Assembly (NCBI RefSeq): GCF_014218805.1
Contig: NZ_JACJUV010000002.1
Coordinates: 1-64,000 of the forward strand
DNA: 64,000 nucleotides
Source of the DNA: Teredinibacter franksiae
Lineage (GTDB): Bacteria; Pseudomonadota; Gammaproteobacteria; Pseudomonadales; Cellvibrionaceae
Reading direction: 5' to 3'
A program made the translations under genes and the position numbers. Below are positions 58,537 to 64,000 of the stretch, one piece after another (position 1 is the first letter of the stretch; every line of letters starts with the position of its first letter). The notes under the pieces were generated by a model. The model did no database searches and was not told the origin of the DNA. It was given only the letters and a program-made list of their open reading frames with translations.

Positions 58537-59376
58537 ATGAGCCTATTTATCGTGTTAATTGGTATCGCCTTTCTTCAGGTTTGGGGGGCGGCGAATCCTT
58601 TACACAAAGACCGGTGGTTTTATAGCTGGGTAAACCAAGTTGTTGGTAACAGCAAAATATCGGCCCAATGGAAAGCCGTTGTGGCGGTAGGTGTGCCATT
58701 GGCCATTCTTATAGCACTGGAAATTATTTTGGCTGAATTCTCGCAATGGTTACTGTTACCCTTGGGGGTTGTGGTGTTGTTGTACAGTTTCGGGCGTGGA
58801 GAGTTCGGCGATATTGTTGCTGAGTACACGAAAGCTTGCTACGTAGAAGACTGGCCCTCGGCGCTAGAGCGGGCCGGCCGTCTTAATGTTAGAACCGACG
58901 ATTTACGTGAAGGCGACTGGTCCCAGTTACATGAGCATGTACTTGATGAAGCGGGCTACAGGGGCTTCGAGCGAATGTTCGCTGTGCTCTTCTGGTTTTT
59001 TGTTTTGGGGCCGGTTGGCGCTCTTTTGTACAGGCTTACATTCCTTTTTTCCCACGAAGCACAGCCAGAGGATGACCTTGGTCGGCGACTGCGCTGGATT
59101 CTAGAATGGCCTGCTGTGCGGTTACTGGGGCTGTCTTTTGCACTTACGGGCAACTTCGTGGGTTGTTTTCGGCGCTGGCGTGAATGTGTTTTTTGCGCGA
59201 AGCGAACGACATCGGCCATATTGAGCCCGTTGATTCTTGGTGCTTTGCTGGTGGATGAAGATCTTACGCAAACCTGTGAAGTAACCCGCAAGGAGTTAAA
59301 CCTGCTTAACGGCCTTTATACTCGTACGCTGTGGTTCTGGTTGGCGGCAGCGGCAATACTGGTAATACTGATCTAG
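58537..59376 (+). CDS. ampE: AmpE-type regulatory membrane protein
   Basis: This 279-residue protein has about four membrane helices (near 1-15, 47-85, 148-170 and 265-279). Family-like segments include ANPLHKDRWFYSWVNQVVG, FSRGEFGDIVAEYTKACYVE (here FGRGEFGD), VLFWFFVLGPVGALLYRL and WILEWPAVRLLGLSFALTGN. AmpE is co-transcribed with ampD in many gammaproteobacteria and resembles CobD-like membrane proteins; its biochemical role is poorly understood. The pair ampD-ampE is intact here. Confidence 0.93.
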   Translation: MSLFIVLIGIAFLQVWGAANPLHKDRWFYSWVNQVVGNSKISAQWKAVVAVGVPLAILIALEIILAEFSQWLLLPLGVVVLLYSFGRGEFGDIVAEYTKACYVEDWPSALERAGRLNVRTDDLREGDWSQLHEHVLDEAGYRGFERMFAVLFWFFVLGPVGALLYRLTFLFSHEAQPEDDLGRRLRWILEWPAVRLLGLSFALTGNFVGCFRRWRECVFCAKRTTSAILSPLILGALLVDEDLTQTCEVTRKELNLLNGLYTRTLWFWLAAAAILVILI

Positions 59377-59675
59377 CCAAAAAGTGAATGCTCACTCTCT
59401 CGGCGGGCTATTAGTAGTATGGGCTGCGAGGCACATCTAAACCGCTGAGCGTGTTACTGAAACACTATTTGTTGACGGATATCGAAAACGGCTTGACCTT
59501 AGAATGCCATAGGAATAGTATTAACTTTCTTACCGGCTGGCTGTACATACATACAGTTCTCCTCCCTAAGCACGGATGCGGCCATAGTACCCTTGAGGAG
59601 CTTACCCGGCTCCTACCCTTGAGCTGCTTATGCAGTGCGCCAGTCGGTAAGGCTATTTTTCTTCTCCCTCTACCT
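59377..59675. other. Intergenic region between ampE and the convergent AmpG-type gene
   Basis: There is one short hairpin, AGGAGC/GCTCCT at 59596-59614 with loop TTACCCG, but no T-run on either strand. No gene was identified. Confidence 0.4.
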
Positions 59676-60908
59676 TTATTCCGCTCTATTTCCCCATAGT
59701 GGCGCAACCCATATCAGAAGTACCATGCCGGGTATGGCAAGCACAGCGCATAGATAAAAGAAGCTTTCCCAACCGATGGTCTCCACAATATAACCCGTAG
59801 AGGCATTTGCTACGGTTCTGGGTAAGGTCGCTATGGAGGTTAGCAGCGCCAATTGCAGCGCCGTGTGTTTAATACTGGTGGTTTTGGCGATAAAGGCCAC
59901 TATGGCTGCCGCCCCAAGCCCTACACCGAGGTACTCAAAGCCCACAACCAGCGCCAAAAGCCAGATTCCCGATTGAAAATGCGCGAGTGCGGCATAGCCA
60001 AATATCGATGTGAACTGAACAAGCCCGAATACCCAGAGTGCTTTATTAATGCCTATTTTAATCATGAGTAGGCCGCCGATGATACTGCCAAAGATCATCG
60101 GCCAAAATGCAGCATTTTTGGCGACAAGACCAATTTCCGTTTTGGTGAACCCCATATCGATGTAAAAAGGTGTGGACAGTGCCGTGGCCATACTGTCGCC
60201 CAATTTATAGAGCAGAATAAAGCCGACAATCTGTAGTCCTCGAGTAAAGCCTAATCTACCGAAATATTCCTTGAAGGGCTCAATAACCGCATCTTTTAAA
60301 CGGGTGGGAGTGTATAGGTGCTCGGGCTCTTTTACCGCCAGCGTCATGCCAATACCCACCAGCATGAACAAAGCGGTAACGAGGAAAACCGTATTCCACG
60401 CAAAGTGGTCGGAAAGAATCAGGGAAAGCGAGCCGGGAATAAACCCAGCAATTCTATAGGCGTTAACGTGGATAGAGTTGCCAAACCCTAGCTCGTGGTC
60501 GGGTAATATTTCTCTGCGAAACGCATCAATGACTACATCCTGAGTGGCGCTAAAAAATACCACTAAAAAGGACACAGCCGCGATTAGCGTAAGTGATGAC
60601 TGAATGGAGAAGAACGGCAGCATCGCAATTGAAAGCAACAGGCACACTTGAGTTAGCAGCAGCCAGCCTCGCCGCAAGCCGAGTAAAGGCAGTTGGAAGC
60701 GCTCGGTAAACGGCGCCCATAAGAATTTCAGGTTGTAAAGTAGCTGAATAGCCGCGAATAACCCAATTTCCTTCAGGCCAACACCCTCTGTTCGCAGCCA
60801 AGCGGGTACCAGTGTTATAAGAATATAAAGTGGCAAGCCAGAACTAAAGCCGGTGAATACGCACGTTAAGATGCGCCGGTTGAATACAGAAGACCAGAAT
60901 GTGTTCAA
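59676..60908 (-). CDS. ampG: AmpG-type muropeptide permease (MFS)
   Basis: AmpG imports GlcNAc-anhydroMurNAc peptides from the periplasm. The 410 residues form about 12 membrane helices. The family N-terminus is recognisable: FTGFSSGLPLYILITLVPAW and GVGLKEIGLFAAIQLLYNLK, then FLWAPFTERFQ and SATQDVVIDAFRREIL (typical AmpG loop). The gene is convergent with ampE and supplies the substrate AmpD acts on. Other MFS families are less likely given the DAFR/ATQDVV loop. Confidence 0.9.
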   Translation of the reverse strand: MNTFWSSVFNRRILTCVFTGFSSGLPLYILITLVPAWLRTEGVGLKEIGLFAAIQLLYNLKFLWAPFTERFQLPLLGLRRGWLLLTQVCLLLSIAMLPFFSIQSSLTLIAAVSFLVVFFSATQDVVIDAFRREILPDHELGFGNSIHVNAYRIAGFIPGSLSLILSDHFAWNTVFLVTALFMLVGIGMTLAVKEPEHLYTPTRLKDAVIEPFKEYFGRLGFTRGLQIVGFILLYKLGDSMATALSTPFYIDMGFTKTEIGLVAKNAAFWPMIFGSIIGGLLMIKIGINKALWVFGLVQFTSIFGYAALAHFQSGIWLLALVVGFEYLGVGLGAAAIVAFIAKTTSIKHTALQLALLTSIATLPRTVANASTGYIVETIGWESFFYLCAVLAIPGMVLLIWVAPLWGNRAE

Positions 60909-61050
60909 ATTCCCGCCAAATTATTGAATGAGCAGTGAGAAGGTTGGCCGCATTGTTACCAATGGGCCGAGGGAAGGCAAGGGCATACCCTTGAATAGCA
61001 GCGCCAGCAACCCCACTTGGTTAACAGATGTTCAGATATAGGAAGCTGTT

Positions 61051-61488
61051 TTGCGAGTTCTACTTGTTTTATTTGTACTAATTCCCATAGTCGAAATGTG
61101 GCTGCTGATTACCGTTGGTGGAATTATTGGCCCACTTCCCACTATTGGCCTTGTTCTGCTAACGGCCATGCTTGGGTTGGCGCTGTTACGTCAGCAGGGT
61201 TTTAGTACCTTAATGCGAGCTCGCTCGAAAATGGAAGGCGGGCAATTACCCGCCCGTGAAATGGCTGAAGGCATATTCCTGGCCATTGGGGGCGCTCTTT
61301 TACTTACACCAGGCTTTTTTACCGATGCCATCGGCTTTGCCTGCCTGATTCCGGGTGTACGCCAAGTCTTCATTGCATGGGGTATGCGCCAGTTTTCTGT
61401 GCGCACTAGCGGTTCTCACAGAGGCCAAGGCCAAGCGAACAACACGATTGAAGGTGAATTTCGCCGCGACGATTCAAAACCAGACTAG
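61051..61488 (+). CDS. fxsA: FxsA family membrane protein
   Basis: FxsA is a small inner-membrane protein; in E. coli its overproduction relieves phage T7 exclusion by the F plasmid. The 145 residues start with TTG at 61051 (RVLLVLFVLIPIVEMWLLIT, the conserved N-terminus), with AGGA about 8 bases upstream. Three to four hydrophobic segments cover residues 1-110; FLAIGGALLLTPGFFTDAIG is the family signature. The C-terminal tail is hydrophilic. It lies upstream of groES, a common arrangement in gammaproteobacteria. Confidence 0.93.
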   Translation: MRVLLVLFVLIPIVEMWLLITVGGIIGPLPTIGLVLLTAMLGLALLRQQGFSTLMRARSKMEGGQLPAREMAEGIFLAIGGALLLTPGFFTDAIGFACLIPGVRQVFIAWGMRQFSVRTSGSHRGQGQANNTIEGEFRRDDSKPD

Positions 61489-61651
61489 CGCACAAGCGTT
61501 TATCGGCTTGGATGCCCTTAATTGTTGGCCTATGTTGCTCTGGTTTGCGTTGATCGAGCTTGGGTCAGCTGAGTTAGGGGCTTCGTTGAGGCGGTTGCTT
61601 GGCTAATACGTAAAAGTGGCACTGAATATAAAGTTTTTACCATCAGGGGTG

Positions 61652-61679
61652 TTGAAATAAAAAATTAGGCACCCATTTA
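61652..61679 (+). promoter_or_regulatory. Sigma-32 heat-shock promoter of groESL
   Basis: TTGAAA at 61652-61657, a 13-base spacer, and ACCCATTTA at 61671-61679 match the sigma-32 consensus (CTTGAAA, CCCCATNT) in sequence and spacing. Transcription would start about 105 bases before groES. No CIRCE-type repeat is present. The rest of the fxsA-groES gap (61489-61791) shows nothing else. Confidence 0.8.
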
Positions 61680-61791
61680 GGGGTACACAAAGGTTTTGGG
61701 GGCTTCGGAGCTATCCGAGGCCGTATTCGTTACATGCTCCACTTCAGAGCATTATGTGTTCAAGAAACGCTTATTATTGGAGAAATCATCA

Positions 61792-62082
61792 ATGAAAATT
61801 CGTCCTTTACACGATCGTGTTGTGGTTCGCCGCAAGGAAGAAGAAGAAAAATCTGCTGGTGGCATTGTTCTGCCTGGTTCAGCAAAAGAGAAGCCAAATC
61901 AGGGTGTTGTAGTTGCTGTAGGTTCTGGCCGCGTATTGGATAACGGCGAGAGCCGTCCAGTTGATGTGAAAGAAGGTGACATCGTTGTTTTCGGTAAGTA
62001 CGCAGGTAGTGACACCATTGAAATCGATGGCGAAGAGCTGGTAATTCTCAGCGAAAGCGACATAAAAGCTGTTGTTGAATAA
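61792..62082 (+). CDS. groES: Co-chaperonin GroES
   Basis: GroES caps the GroEL chamber. The 96 residues start at ATG 61792 ([20 protein letters not shown]); the frame extends upstream without similarity. The mobile loop [18 protein letters not shown] and the C-terminal [17 protein letters not shown] are typical. It is followed by groEL after 75 bp, in the same transcript. Confidence 0.98.
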   Translation: MKIRPLHDRVVVRRKEEEEKSAGGIVLPGSAKEKPNQGVVVAVGSGRVLDNGESRPVDVKEGDIVVFGKYAGSDTIEIDGEELVILSESDIKAVVE

Positions 62083-62139
62083 TCGGTAGGTAAACAACTT
62101 CCGAATTTAATACATTTAAATCAACAATTTGACTATTAG

Positions 62140-63801
<1,662 letters not shown>

Positions 63802-63827
63802 TTCAGCCCCTCATACTTTGCTATGCT

Positions 63828-63853
63828 AAACGGCCCCGTTGGGGCCGTTTCTA
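63828..63853 (+). terminator. Intrinsic terminator after groEL
   Basis: A 10-bp stem (AAACGGCCCC and GGGGCCGTTT) with a GTT triloop ends in TTT. It is nearly symmetrical, so it could also act in the opposite direction. Confidence 0.85.
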
Positions 63854-63991
63854 TGTGCACTAGATGAATGTTAGTGTCCACCATAAAATCTATTGTCACG
63901 TTAATAGTTGTTCTTAATTTCCATTTCGTCAGGACGGCTGTAGACTTCCCTCTATTAAATTGAACTTCATGTTCCTCAAGGAGTAATACAC

Positions 63992-64000
63992 ATGGCTTTT
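63992..64000 (+). CDS. Start of a further gene (first three codons only)
   Basis: ATG GCT TTT begins at 63992, preceded by AAGGAG at 63978-63983 with an 8-base spacer, a strong ribosome site. The window ends before any identity can be judged. Confidence 0.5.

Noticed and set aside
59451..59707. Open frames of about 80 codons on both strands in the ampE-ampG gap
   Set aside because: Composition is non-coding-like, with no family similarity and no good ribosome sites.

Overview
The window looks like a chromosomal segment of a marine-type gammaproteobacterium, most likely in or near the Cellvibrionales (Teredinibacter/Saccharophagus-like). That placement is inferred from gene content and order: aroQ-accB-accC-prmA, argC-bactofilin-erpA, a complete mraZ-to-lpxC cluster followed by secA-argJ-mutT, and pilB-pilC-pilD-coaE-yacG next to pilA, nadC and ampDE. 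No rRNA is present to confirm it, and I saw no tRNA, CRISPR array or prophage.

Layout. 1-5 kb (minus strand): prmA (cut by the window edge), accC, accB, aroQ and dsbD. prmA and accC carry about six single-base frameshifts within 1.3 kb, while the rest of the window is clean, so sequence error is the likeliest cause. 5-12 kb: a lipoprotein, a PCuAC-type copper chaperone, a DUF2333 protein, an adenosine-kinase-like PfkB sugar kinase, and a DUF1631 protein overlapping a PilZ-like gene. 12-16 kb (minus strand): hemL, a diverged thiD-like gene, hemJ and a CLC chloride channel. 16-20 kb (plus): argC, a membrane coiled-coil protein, a bactofilin, erpA, an exported DsrE-like protein and the RNase P RNA. 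20-22 kb: an orphan hybrid PAS sensor kinase.

22.6-41 kb holds the division and cell-wall (dcw) cluster: mraZ, rsmH, ftsL, ftsI, murE, murF, mraY, murD, ftsW, murG, murC, ddlB, ftsQ, ftsA, ftsZ, lpxC. Most genes overlap or nearly touch. It is preceded by a four-box MraZ-type operator. Between ftsZ and lpxC lies a compact, stem-rich element of about 140 nt closed by an 8-bp inverted repeat, which is my best candidate for something undescribed. An M23 peptidase, secA, argJ and mutT follow.

46.6-55 kb: yacG, coaE, pilD, pilC and pilB (minus), then a decayed IS200-type element with both end hairpins recognisable, then pilA with a possible sigma-54 promoter, a TfpX/TfpZ pilin accessory gene, nadC and a retropepsin-like protease. 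55-61 kb: a second DUF1631 protein, ampD, ampE and an AmpG-type permease. 61-64 kb: fxsA, then groES-groEL behind a good sigma-32 heat-shock promoter, and the first three codons of one more gene.

Taken together, the window is mainly envelope biology: peptidoglycan synthesis (dcw), lipid A commitment (lpxC), peptidoglycan recycling (ampD, ampG), secretion (secA), type IV pili and periplasmic redox (dsbD), plus housekeeping biosynthesis (fatty acid, shikimate, arginine, haem, NAD, CoA).
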